This document shows, one piece after another, positions 1 to 5,018 of a stretch of 25,401 bases of DNA. This stretch comes from a virus. The DNA lies in the IMG/VR virus record IMGVR_UViG_3300049727_000180, positions 1-25,401 of that record. One strand, written 5' to 3'. The position numbers and the translations under genes are program-made. Under the pieces are notes generated by a model. The model saw nothing but the letters and a program-made list of their open reading frames with translations. It was not told the origin of the DNA and did no database searches. Positions within the stretch are counted from its first letter, which is position 1. Each line of letters starts with the position of its first letter.

Positions 1-124
1 CCACCGCTTTCTTGTCCACCCGCGCCAGGACGATGGGAAGGGCTCGCGACAGGTCTTTGAGGAACACCAGTGAGGCGCGGTAATCGCCGGCAGGCTCAGT
101 GATGGCGTGCAGTTCGGTAAGCAT
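1..124 (-). CDS. Hypothetical protein, N-terminal part (runs off the left edge)
   Basis: Forty-one codons are visible from an ATG at 124, preceded by a good Shine-Dalgarno (AAAGGAGACCGCA then ATG). The peptide starts MLTELHAITEPAGDYRASLV and continues with a helical stretch rich in Leu, Arg and Lys. I do not recognise a family. The gene follows the terminator at 281-316 and a minus-strand copy of the control core at 178-205, so it probably begins a separate transcript. The C-terminus lies outside the window. Confidence 0.7.
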   Translation of the reverse strand, partial: MLTELHAITEPAGDYRASLVFLKDLSRALPIVLARVDKKAV

Positions 125-177
125 TGCGGTCTCCTTTTGTTGGTGGAGGGTTACCTCACGACCGGAGCTGTTCTTCT

Positions 178-205
178 CGGGTGGTCAACCCCGAGGTAGT
201 AAATA
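178..205 (-). promoter_or_regulatory. Candidate control element, reduced minus-strand copy of the late-region core
   Basis: Read on the minus strand, TTTAC (203-199) is followed 10 nt later by TTGACCACC (188-180). The same pair, 9 nt apart, lies in the two plus-strand copies at 9982-10017 and 16558-16593. Here TTGACCA sits in the loop of a perfect 6-bp inverted repeat, CTCGGG (176-181) and CCCGAG (190-195). It lies about 55 nt upstream of the start at 124, so a promoter or operator is plausible. The function is inferred. Confidence 0.4.
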
Positions 206-280
206 TACGGCACCAGTGCACCGTGTAAAGCACAAAATTATTAAGCGCATATAAATTATGCATCAGCTTGGTTTGGTCAA

Positions 281-316
281 CAAAGAAAACGACCCTCCGG
301 GGGCAAGGAGGGTCGT
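281..316 (-). terminator. Rho-independent terminator
   Basis: A perfect 10-bp stem (289-298 with 307-316; minus-strand arms ACGACCCTCC and GGAGGGTCGT) has an 8-nt loop and is followed on the minus strand by TTTTCTTTG. There is no T-run on the plus-strand side, so it acts on leftward transcripts. It would end transcription coming from the tRNA and small-gene region and separate it from the gene at 124. Confidence 0.85.
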
Positions 317-351
317 GGAGGGAAAGGGTGGCGATGTCAGGTGTTCGCCGT

Positions 352-369
352 TTATGCACTAAGGCGCAT
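352..369 (-). CDS. Five-codon mini-ORF (MRLSA) with a near-perfect ribosome site
   Basis: ATG at 369 is preceded by TAGGAGGTCACC, one of the best Shine-Dalgarno sites in the window, yet the frame reads M-R-L-S-A and stops at TAA. It ends about 36 nt before the terminator stem. A short inverted repeat (403-407 with 414-418) lies just upstream on the transcript. It could be a leader peptide or the remnant of a gene removed by deletion. I cannot decide which, and translation is not proven. Confidence 0.35.
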   Translation of the reverse strand: MRLSA

Positions 370-591
370 GGTGACCTCCTATGGACCGGCTGTTTGTGGC
401 GTGGTGGCTCAGCCCACCGATGCAACACACTGCCACTCCGTTAGTGGCTCTTAAAGACGGCAAGTGCCCGGACTCCACGGGCAATGTCGGTGGTCTCTGT
501 GGTAGGGATTCTATTCAACGCAGGACCAGAGGCACGGCCCTGGCTTGAAGAGAACGCCGAAGCGTTGTGCCGGAGGGCAGGTCGGCAGCCC
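370..591. other. Gap without a convincing gene
   Basis: Open frames exist on both strands (for example 484-732 plus and 441-716 minus), but their translations are rich in Arg, Ser and Pro, and I found no ribosome site that singles one out. Apart from the short inverted repeat at 403-418, I see nothing interpretable. Confidence 0.4.
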
Positions 592-834
592 TCACCGCCA
601 ACCCAAGCAGCAGAAGTCCGGCGGCGTCCACCGCACACCGGTGAGGAGCCTCGGTCCGGCAAGGTAGCTGCCGTCCTCACCGAGGAAAGGCGTCTGCTCA
701 GGCTGTCGCTCGCCACCGTAGAGGTGCCCTAGGACCAGCACCACAATGAGCAGCGCCAAGATGATGGTAAGAAGGAGAAGCATGTATCTGTCACCCAGTT
801 GTGCTTCGTTGCGTGGGATGAAACGCTTCAGCAT
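592..834 (-). CDS. Possible small single-pass membrane protein
   Basis: The 80-residue frame from ATG 834 holds one clear hydrophobic segment, MLLLLTIILALLIVVLVLG (residues 18-36), followed by a short polar tail. An N-terminal membrane segment with a soluble tail is a layout seen in phage holin- or spanin-like and other small membrane proteins, but no family motif is visible. The start is uncertain: ATG 834 lies in the loop of a 7-bp hairpin (825-831 with 839-845), and ATG 783, with a weak GGGTGA upstream, would give 63 residues beginning at the membrane segment. It lies between the tRNA and the terminator on the same strand. Confidence 0.4.
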   Translation of the reverse strand: MLKRFIPRNEAQLGDRYMLLLLTIILALLIVVLVLGHLYGGERQPEQTPFLGEDGSYLAGPRLLTGVRWTPPDFCCLGWR

Positions 835-962
835 TCCACTGAAGCTGCCAGGTTTGCCTACTGCGCTCCGTAGTCGAGATGCCGTTGCCGGCGAGGTAGC
901 CACTGGACGACACCGCACATGTCTTGACCAGATCGGGATTCGGGCATGTGCAGCCAAAGGAA

Positions 963-1038
963 TGGTGGACCTGACAGGGATCGAACCTGCGACCTGATGC
1001 TTGCAAAGCACCCGCTCTCCCAACTGAGCTACAGGCCC
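963..1038 (-). tRNA. tRNA-Ala (anticodon UGC)
   Basis: The minus strand folds as a complete 76-nt cloverleaf. The acceptor is GGGCCTG with CAGGTCC. The D arm is GCTC...GAGC. The anticodon stem is GGTGC and GCATC with loop TTTGCAA, giving anticodon TGC. The T arm is GCAGG-TTCGATC-CCTGT. The discriminator A and CCA are encoded (963-966 on the plus strand). All arms pair apart from G-U wobbles. It is the only tRNA I can support here. It may supplement host decoding of GCA and GCG/GCU codons for the Ala-rich late proteins, which is inference. Confidence 0.95.
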
Positions 1039-1347
1039 TGGTTACCAGCAAGCGTGTCCTGTCGAGTGATCAGCCCGACCGCTAGACGACACCCCGAAAG
1101 ATGATGAGATTAACTCGCGTTTCGCCCGCTGGCTTGCCGGTCTTTCCCGGCTGTCATTCGGACTGAAACTTTAGTGGGCCATCCGAACGCCACTCAAGGT
1201 GGGTGCATAAAATCCCTTGCGGGCCAGGCACTACGGTGTAAGCTGCCCAGCGGCTTCGGGATTGGCGTGGAGCGCGTGGCTCCGATAGTAAGGATCTACT
1301 ACTCGGCCACTATACTACGCGGCGTCGGTAAAGAAAATACGAAGTAG
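1039..1347. other. Gene-free interval with strong secondary structure
   Basis: About 309 bp separate the tRNA from the small gene at 1348-1515. I find no convincing coding frame. The interval holds a 35-nt imperfect hairpin at 1276-1310 (13 bp, two small bulges; outer arms GTGG and CCAC, inner arms with TAGTA-type pairing) and an inverted repeat TTCGGA (1157-1162) with TCCGAA (1182-1187), 19 nt apart. It could be the leader or processing region upstream of the tRNA. Confidence 0.4.
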
Positions 1348-1515
1348 CTACCAACTATTAGGCTCGTCTGATATGTCGATTACGGCACCAGCCGCCGGCG
1401 ATCGCTTCTGCCAGTAAAAGACCTTTTCGCCCCCGTTACTGAACGCGCCGCTGGTCTCCTTACTTGCGAGCACCAGCCGAAGTTGCTTTATTGACATAGT
1501 GAACGTGATCTTCAT
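1348..1515 (-). CDS. Small hypothetical protein (55 aa)
   Basis: A short frame begins at ATG 1515 with the strong site GAGGAGACGAA and ends at TAG 1348. It starts MKITFTMSIKQLRLVLASKE and includes GEKVFYWQKRSP further on. The start overlaps the stop of the upstream gene as ATGA, so the two are probably translationally coupled. It may form a small beta/alpha fold. I do not recognise a family. It is the last member of the overlapping minus-strand chain before the tRNA. Confidence 0.75.
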   Translation of the reverse strand: MKITFTMSIKQLRLVLASKETSGAFSNGGEKVFYWQKRSPAAGAVIDISDEPNSW

Positions 1516-1889
1516 TTCGTCTCCTCAGTTCTCGGATGCATTCTTTCGTATTCAGCGTTCATCTTGTGCATCACCAGCATCAGCTCAGCATGAAGCCGGC
1601 AGGCTGCTGGAATCAGTGCTTCTCCGGGATACATCAGCTGCTCGGTGACCTTGGCCAGCAGATCGGCGTCACGGAATGTTAGCGCGACATCGATCTCATC
1701 CTCGGGCAACCCCGGATTCCCCGCCAGGTGAAGCCGGTTATTAAGACCGAACAGCAAACCACCAGGACGGGCCGTGTCCTTGCATAAGTTATCGTAGTGT
1801 GCTCGGGCGAGTGCGGTGGCGGTCTCGACCTCTTCGCGAGTGAGCGTGACCCGCGCCATGACACGGTAGGCAAATCCGGTGTGGTTCAT
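1512..1889 (-). CDS. Hypothetical protein (125 aa)
   Basis: ATG 1889 is preceded by AAGGAGCCGAA, which favours it over the internal Met (MARVTL) 10 residues later. The protein looks globular and helical: REEVETATALARAHYDNL near residues 19-36, then PEDEIDVALTFRDADLLAKV, then a C-terminal helix with repeated Met and His (LHAELMLVMHKMNAEYERMH). No family is recognised. Its stop overlaps the next start (ATGA), and its own start overlaps the stop of the CTG-initiated gene upstream, placing it in a coupled small-gene operon. Confidence 0.8.
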   Translation of the reverse strand: MNHTGFAYRVMARVTLTREEVETATALARAHYDNLCKDTARPGGLLFGLNNRLHLAGNPGLPEDEIDVALTFRDADLLAKVTEQLMYPGEALIPAACRLHAELMLVMHKMNAEYERMHPRTEETK

Positions 1890-2074
1890 TTCGGCTCCTT
1901 AAGATGTTTGCGAAGAGCCTCTATGCCCGAGACAAGCGTTCGCAGAATGTAGGCGACTTCCTGTGGTTCCCAGTCTTCGGGAAACTCTCCGTCATCCAGC
2001 GCTCGCGCAAGTTTAATGTACGATGCCACAGCTCGGTCGACTCGCGTCTCGTCGATCGTTTTCGATTTCGCCAG
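1886..2074 (-). CDS. Hypothetical protein with apparent CTG start (62 aa)
   Basis: This frame has no ATG, GTG or TTG near its beginning, but CTG at 2074 lies 5 nt after GGGAGG, an ideal ribosome site. The product is convincingly protein-like and helical: AKSKTIDETRVDRAVASYIK, then ALDDGEFPEDWEPQEVAYIL, then RTLVSGIEALRKHLKEPK. The stop TGA overlaps the ATG of the next gene (ATGA). The alternative GTG at 2077 overlaps the previous stop but reads a basic, incoherent frame that ends early. An internal GTG (codon 16) lacks a good site. Initiation at CTG is therefore my best reading. Function unknown. Confidence 0.6.
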   Translation of the reverse strand: MAKSKTIDETRVDRAVASYIKLARALDDGEFPEDWEPQEVAYILRTLVSGIEALRKHLKEPK

Positions 2075-2075
2075 C

Positions 2076-2300
2076 TCACCCTCCCGTCTTCAGCCAACGT
2101 CCGTCAGCTTGTCTAGTATACCGCTGTCCCTTACCCACACCGAGACCAACGCCACGGATCTGGAAGCAAGGGTCGCACACGATGCCCCAGACGCCGTCCT
2201 TCAACCGCGCGTCGTAGAAAGCAGCGTGAAGGCTACGACCACACGCCTGGCAGTTCTTCGTGACGGCGCTCGCCCAGTAGACCTGTTTGTTGTCGCTCAC
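2076..2300 (-). CDS. Small zinc-finger-like protein (74 aa)
   Basis: Start taken as GTG 2300, which follows TAGGAGATTTC. The frame is open further upstream to 2363, but there it overlaps the preceding gene and lacks a site. The core contains CQAC, a 23-residue spacer and CDPC: two CxxC pairs suited to one zinc ion, as in treble-clef or zinc-ribbon folds. The tail (GKGQRYTRQADGRWLKTGG) is basic. Phages carry many such small Cys4 proteins of unknown function. A nucleic-acid or protein-binding role is possible but not shown. Confidence 0.75.
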   Translation of the reverse strand: MSDNKQVYWASAVTKNCQACGRSLHAAFYDARLKDGVWGIVCDPCFQIRGVGLGVGKGQRYTRQADGRWLKTGG

Positions 2301-2308
2301 GAAATCTC

Positions 2309-2512
2309 CTAGCAGAAGTGCGCAACGGCCGTTGCGACGATGGGGAGGAGTAGGATCCAGCAACAGCCAAGCGATCGCCCAACCTTACGCTGCCGGCCAC
2401 TGCGTGTAAGAGGGACGCCGAGCTGGCGGGAGAGTCGTGCCTTGGCGGCAGAAATTCCTATGGCGCGTCTCCATGAGAAGGACAAGCCCGGGATACGGTT
2501 TCTTCTGGTCAT
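2309..2512 (-). CDS. Small basic conserved-type phage protein with hydrophobic C-terminus (67 aa)
   Basis: ATG 2512 overlaps the stop of the upstream gene (ATGA). Residues 7-48 (IPGLSFSWRRAIGISAAKAR, then LSRQLGVPLTRSGRQRKVGR) are strongly basic and look like a small protein I recall from many tailed phages, usually of unknown function. Residues 51-63 (CWILLLPIVATAV) are hydrophobic and could be a membrane anchor. A longer upstream start is possible, but it would cover the neighbour and read basic low-quality sequence. Its TAG stop is part of the Shine-Dalgarno of the next gene. Confidence 0.75.
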   Translation of the reverse strand: MTRRNRIPGLSFSWRRAIGISAAKARLSRQLGVPLTRSGRQRKVGRSLGCCWILLLPIVATAVAHFC

Positions 2513-2697
2513 TTGCCCACCATGTCGATGCGATCCTGTGCCATCTCCACGAACTCGCCCACTGCCTCGAGCTCGACCTTTTCGCTGTCGCAAAGCGGAA
2601 GCACCGACAGTATATCAAGCTGCTCCTGCACCTGAGCCAGCAACCCGGACATGATCCTCGTCCTCATATCGCGAATACGAACCATCTCTTCGTCCAT
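2509..2697 (-). CDS. Small helical hypothetical protein (62 aa)
   Basis: ATG 2697 follows AGGAGGCAAGTG and is chosen over far-upstream starts, which would overlap the whole preceding gene. The protein is acidic and Met-rich (MDEEMVRIRDMRTRIMSGLL, then QVQEQLDILSVLPLCDSEK, then VELEAVGEFVEMAQDRIDMV). It probably forms two or three helices, perhaps a coiled-coil dimer. No family is recognised. It is coupled at both ends: TGATG with the upstream gene and ATGA with the downstream one. Confidence 0.75.
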   Translation of the reverse strand: MDEEMVRIRDMRTRIMSGLLAQVQEQLDILSVLPLCDSEKVELEAVGEFVEMAQDRIDMVGK

Positions 2698-2960
2698 CAC
2701 TTGCCTCCTACGATCTCGTTGACGATGTTGCGGAATTCTGCGTAACCGGGCTTGCCAGTGAACAGCCTCGTGTCCATGGCGTCCGGGAACAGCAAGCGAC
2801 GCACGGTGGTCGGAGTGAATCGCACGTAACCTGCGTCCTGTATCGCGGACAGCGCGAGCGACAACTGCCGCATCTGCTGCTCCGTTACGGGGAACTCGAC
2901 CTTCAGGTCGTGACAAAGGGTGTGGTAGAACTGGTGGGCCAACCCACTTGGTGTTCGCAT
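2697..2960 (-). CDS. Hypothetical protein (87 aa)
   Basis: ATG 2960 has an excellent site (AAAGGAGGAAAG). The sequence MRTPSGLAHQFYHTLCHDLK, FPVTEQQMRQLSLALSAIQD and the segment VRFTPTTVRRLLFPDAMDTR suggest a compact mixed fold. I do not recognise it. It begins a run of coupled genes (2960 down to 1348), separated from the gene at 3045-3320 by 84 nt containing a UUCG hairpin. Confidence 0.75.
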   Translation of the reverse strand: MRTPSGLAHQFYHTLCHDLKVEFPVTEQQMRQLSLALSAIQDAGYVRFTPTTVRRLLFPDAMDTRLFTGKPGYAEFRNIVNEIVGGK

Positions 2961-3021
2961 CTTTCCTCCTTTTGGTTGTGGCGCCCTGGCTCATCAGCGC
3001 AGGTAGGGCGGAATCCTGCGG

Positions 3022-3039
3022 ACACCGCCGAAGCGGTGT
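3022..3039 (-). other. UUCG-capped RNA hairpin between genes
   Basis: A perfect 7-bp stem ACACCGC/GCGGTGT closes a TTCG tetraloop on the minus strand (CGAA on the plus). UUCG loops are very stable in RNA. No T-run follows, so it is not a classical terminator. An mRNA-stability or processing role is possible. Confidence 0.5.
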
Positions 3040-3044
3040 TTCGC

Positions 3045-3320
3045 CTACAAATTGTTCAGCCAATCCGGGTATGCAAGCAGCTGTCGTGGCGTGGACGACA
3101 ACCGGGTCATCTCGTTCAGAAATGCTGAGGCTTCCTCCGGTGTGTTGGCCGTGACGAAGATCTGCTGAGTGTCTGGCGCGTTGACGAACTCATAAATGTT
3201 AAGTGAACCCTTCTCAGCAATAGTCTGGCCTTGCGCATCCGAAAGGTCTTTGGAAGTTTCGAAAGTGGTCTCGTGAAGGATGGTGACTTTCGCGTCACTT
3301 GGGAATTTTGCTTTGCTCAT
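3045..3320 (-). CDS. Hypothetical protein (91 aa)
   Basis: ATG 3320 is preceded by AAAGGAGAACACC. The protein begins MSKAKFPSDAKVTILHETTF, continues into NIYEFVNAPDTQQIFVTANT and ends with a helix (EEASAFLNEMTRL) and an aromatic tail. The pattern suggests beta strands followed by a helix. I do not recognise the family. The 109-bp spacer upstream (3321-3429) holds two AGTGCAAG repeats 25 nt apart (3353-3360 and 3378-3385) and an inverted repeat AGAGAT/ATCTCT (3392-3397, 3414-3419), so a promoter or operator there is possible. Confidence 0.75.
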   Translation of the reverse strand: MSKAKFPSDAKVTILHETTFETSKDLSDAQGQTIAEKGSLNIYEFVNAPDTQQIFVTANTPEEASAFLNEMTRLSSTPRQLLAYPDWLNNL

Positions 3321-3429
3321 GGTGTTCTCCTTTTGGTGGTGGGCACCTTATTAGTGCAAGACCAGTCTAAAGGACAAAGTGCAAGTCGCAAAGAGATATT
3401 TTCAGAAATCGCAATCTCTTCTTGCATCA

Positions 3430-3786
3430 CTACTTGGATGCGTACCCGGAGCCGCCACAGGCCGGGCAGGGCGCGCCGATCCGCTGACCGAAACCCTTCT
3501 GTTTCCAGACCTGTCCCTCCCCTACGCAAGACCCACAGGGCGTCCGCAAGAGTTGGAGCGCCATATCGTAGTCCCGGCGACGTTCGACGCTGCCAAGGAC
3601 TGACCAGGCCTCCGTGATACGGCAGAATCGGTCGTGACGCGCCGTAACCTTGGCGGGGATTTTCGCGTCCGCCTTGGAGATCTTGTCCGGGTGGTGTTTC
3701 AGGGCGAGCGCCCAGTAGGCATCGCGAATCTCTTGCGGTGTTGCTGCCGGCGCCACACCCAGAACCTGGTAGAGTGTCTCGCTCAT
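3430..3786 (-). CDS. DnaJ-like co-chaperone, short (118 aa)
   Basis: Residues 1-75 form a J-domain with the signature HPD at 32-34 (KHHPDKIS), which in this family stimulates Hsp70 (DnaK) ATPase. It is followed by two zinc-type motifs of DnaJ form CxxCxGxG: CGSCVGEG (84-91) and CPACGGSG (107-114). Full DnaJ has four such motifs and long substrate-binding domains; this protein keeps two and ends. The insert between helices II and III (SKADAKIPAKVTARHDRF) is long. ATG 3786 has the site AAGGAGAACGC and overlaps the upstream stop (ATGA). It probably redirects host DnaK for phage replication or assembly; this is inference. Confidence 0.85.
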   Translation of the reverse strand: MSETLYQVLGVAPAATPQEIRDAYWALALKHHPDKISKADAKIPAKVTARHDRFCRITEAWSVLGSVERRRDYDMALQLLRTPCGSCVGEGQVWKQKGFGQRIGAPCPACGGSGYASK

Positions 3787-4064
3787 GCGTTCTCCTTCAA
3801 CGGGACATCATGCCAGCGGTTCGCCTCCTTGTCACGCAGTAGTTGCAGCGTCGCGCGGAGGCGATCCTTGTGGAGCACCCACGCGGCCAGCTTGTTCAGG
3901 TCCTCCGTTCCCGGCCGTGTGCCCAGGTGTGCGGCAAGCGAAGCTTCCGCGTGGCGGATAGCCTCCGTGCGTTCTTCGTCGGAAAGATGCAGTATCTTGT
4001 CGAGTTTGCTGGGCAGGCGATTCTTGCCCATGTAGTCGACGTACAGCCGTTTTGGTTCACTCAT
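3783..4064 (-). CDS. Hypothetical helical protein (93 aa)
   Basis: Start set at ATG 4064, which overlaps the end of the preceding gene (ATGAGTGA). Upstream in-frame starts would lie entirely within that gene. The sequence (SKLDKILHLSDEERTEAIRH, then LAAHLGTRPGTEDLNKLAAW, then VLHKDRLRATLQLLRDKEAN) predicts several amphipathic helices. No motif is recognised. It is coupled to the DnaJ-like gene by ATGA. Confidence 0.7.
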   Translation of the reverse strand: MSEPKRLYVDYMGKNRLPSKLDKILHLSDEERTEAIRHAEASLAAHLGTRPGTEDLNKLAAWVLHKDRLRATLQLLRDKEANRWHDVPLKENA

Positions 4065-4383
4065 TAGGTGGCTCTTCTTTCGGGTAAGTCTTCGCGAGCT
4101 CCAGGAACATCTGGCGCAGAAGATCCGGCTCCATGCGGAAGTCGCGAAAAGTTTTCTGGAAGGCAGCCAGCGGCACTCCGTATTGGAGGCCCAGGCTGAC
4201 GGACATAGCGAACGCATTAAGCATAGCGCGTCCGAAGGTGCCTTCCCTCTGATGATCAAGAAATATTTCGCCGAGCGTCCCTTCCGGATACTCACCCGTT
4301 GAGACGTGTAGCTTCTCCTTCCCGCTGCCGATCACCAAGTGGAGACCACGACGACGATTGGGAAGTCTTCTTCGTTCGCTCAT
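4057..4383 (-). CDS. Stand-alone TSCPD-type domain protein (ribonucleotide reductase C-terminal-like, 108 aa)
   Basis: ATG 4383 follows TGGAGAGAGAAA. Residues 5-75 (LPNRRRGLHLVIGSGKEKLH, then TGEYPEGTLGEIFLDHQREG, then AMSVSLGLQYGVPL) match, from memory, the TSCPD domain near the C-terminus of adenosylcobalamin-dependent ribonucleotide reductase (NrdJ), which there reads close to TGEY.DG.LGEIFID...EG and AI.SLGLQYGVPL. The catalytic domain is absent, so this protein cannot reduce ribonucleotides alone. It could bind or modulate host reductase, or have been recruited for another role. Neighbours (MazG-type enzyme, primase-helicase) fit nucleotide metabolism. Family assignment fairly sure; role unknown. 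Confidence 0.75.
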   Translation of the reverse strand: MSERRRLPNRRRGLHLVIGSGKEKLHVSTGEYPEGTLGEIFLDHQREGTFGRAMLNAFAMSVSLGLQYGVPLAAFQKTFRDFRMEPDLLRQMFLELAKTYPKEEPPNE

Positions 4384-4600
4384 TTTCTCTCTCCAGTTGC
4401 TTGCGCGAGCGCCGGCAGGGAAGGCAGTCACAGTTGACGGAATGGAGCGCGTTGAACGGCGCCAAGGGTTGAGGCGACACCGGCCACGGCAGCATCGGTT
4501 GGTGCCAAAGGTGTGGCACGTTCTGGATGGTCTTGGGCCAGTTGCACGCCAGGCAGTGGTCGCGCTCAAGCGGGTGGCCACAGCGAGGACAGTGTGTCAC
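4292..4600 (-). CDS. Cys-rich zinc-ribbon-like protein (102 aa)
   Basis: Starts at GTG 4600 (site AAGGAGCAGCC), overlapping the upstream stop as GTGA. Near the N-terminus are CPRC and CLAC (THCPRCGHPLERDHCLACNW), a typical zinc ribbon. A second cluster, CDCLPC, follows about 40 residues later. The middle is rich in Pro and Trp, and the tail is polar. The last 92 nt overlap the TSCPD gene in another frame, unusually long for this window, so the C-terminal 30 residues may be dispensable. Function unknown; nucleic-acid or protein binding is plausible. Confidence 0.65.
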   Translation of the reverse strand: MTHCPRCGHPLERDHCLACNWPKTIQNVPHLWHQPMLPWPVSPQPLAPFNALHSVNCDCLPCRRSRKQLERENERTKKTSQSSSWSPLGDRQREGEATRLNG

Positions 4601-4800
4601 GGCTGCTCCTTCTTGTCTTCCTTCTCCTTCGCGAACCAACCACCCGCATTGGCCTGGAGAGTGAAAATCGCCTGCGACATCTGCTCGACGGTGAGGCCGG
4701 CAGCGTGGGCCAGCGGCGCGATATTGTCCCACATCTCCTTCGGGAGACGGATCGGCATTTCGATGTAGTCTTTGTCGGTGTGCGCAGTGGTGCCGCTCAT
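4597..4800 (-). CDS. Small ribbon-helix-helix-like protein (67 aa)
   Basis: ATG 4800 has the site AAGGAGAAATC and overlaps the preceding stop (ATGA). Residues 13-42 (IEMPIRLPKEMWDNIAPLAH, then AAGLTVEQMS) follow the strand-helix-helix pattern of Arc/CopG DNA-binding proteins: a short basic strand, RLPKE, a helix, a Gly turn and a second helix. The tail is charged (AKEKEDKKEQP). A transcriptional regulator of the phage is one reading. The similarity is by pattern only. Confidence 0.65.
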   Translation of the reverse strand: MSGTTAHTDKDYIEMPIRLPKEMWDNIAPLAHAAGLTVEQMSQAIFTLQANAGGWFAKEKEDKKEQP

Positions 4801-5018
4801 GATTTCTCCTTACCGTTCAGTGGTGGAAACTCACGCTTGTAAACTCGCTCGCAATATTTGCGGGCGCGGCTGGTGATGATGGCCAACTGCTCAGCGCGAG
4901 GATAGTTCTGCAGAGATGTGTCGGTGTCAAAAATGTGCTGCGCGACGCCACGAACCTGCGGATGGAGATGATCGAACTCCGGTTCGTAGCGTCGCATGAC
5001 GGGGCTGTTGAAGCTCAT
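4797..5018 (-). CDS. Hypothetical protein (73 aa)
   Basis: ATG 5018 follows AAAGGAAGAGAA and overlaps the stop of the coiled-coil gene (ATGA). The sequence MSFNSPVMRRYEPEFDHLHP, TDTSLQNYPRAEQLAIITSR and ARKYCERVYKREFP predicts two helices with many aromatic and basic residues. Not recognised. It is coupled downstream to the ribbon-helix-helix-like gene. Confidence 0.75.
   Translation of the reverse strand: MSFNSPVMRRYEPEFDHLHPQVRGVAQHIFDTDTSLQNYPRAEQLAIITSRARKYCERVYKREFPPLNGKEKS

Noticed and set aside
746-997. Plus-strand frame ending in DLTGIEPAT.
   Set aside because: That ending is the usual translation artefact of reading across the T-arm of a tRNA gene.
1060-1095. tRNA-like 5' half on the minus strand (GGTGTCGTCTAGCGGTC), with a similar piece near 900-925.
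   Set aside because: Neither has a T arm with TTCRANNC or a closing acceptor strand, so I cannot call a tRNA or a clear remnant.
1919-2077. GTG-initiated frame overlapping the zinc-finger gene stop.
   Set aside because: It reads a basic, incoherent peptide and stops early. The overlapping CTG-started frame is far more protein-like and ends with ATGA coupling.
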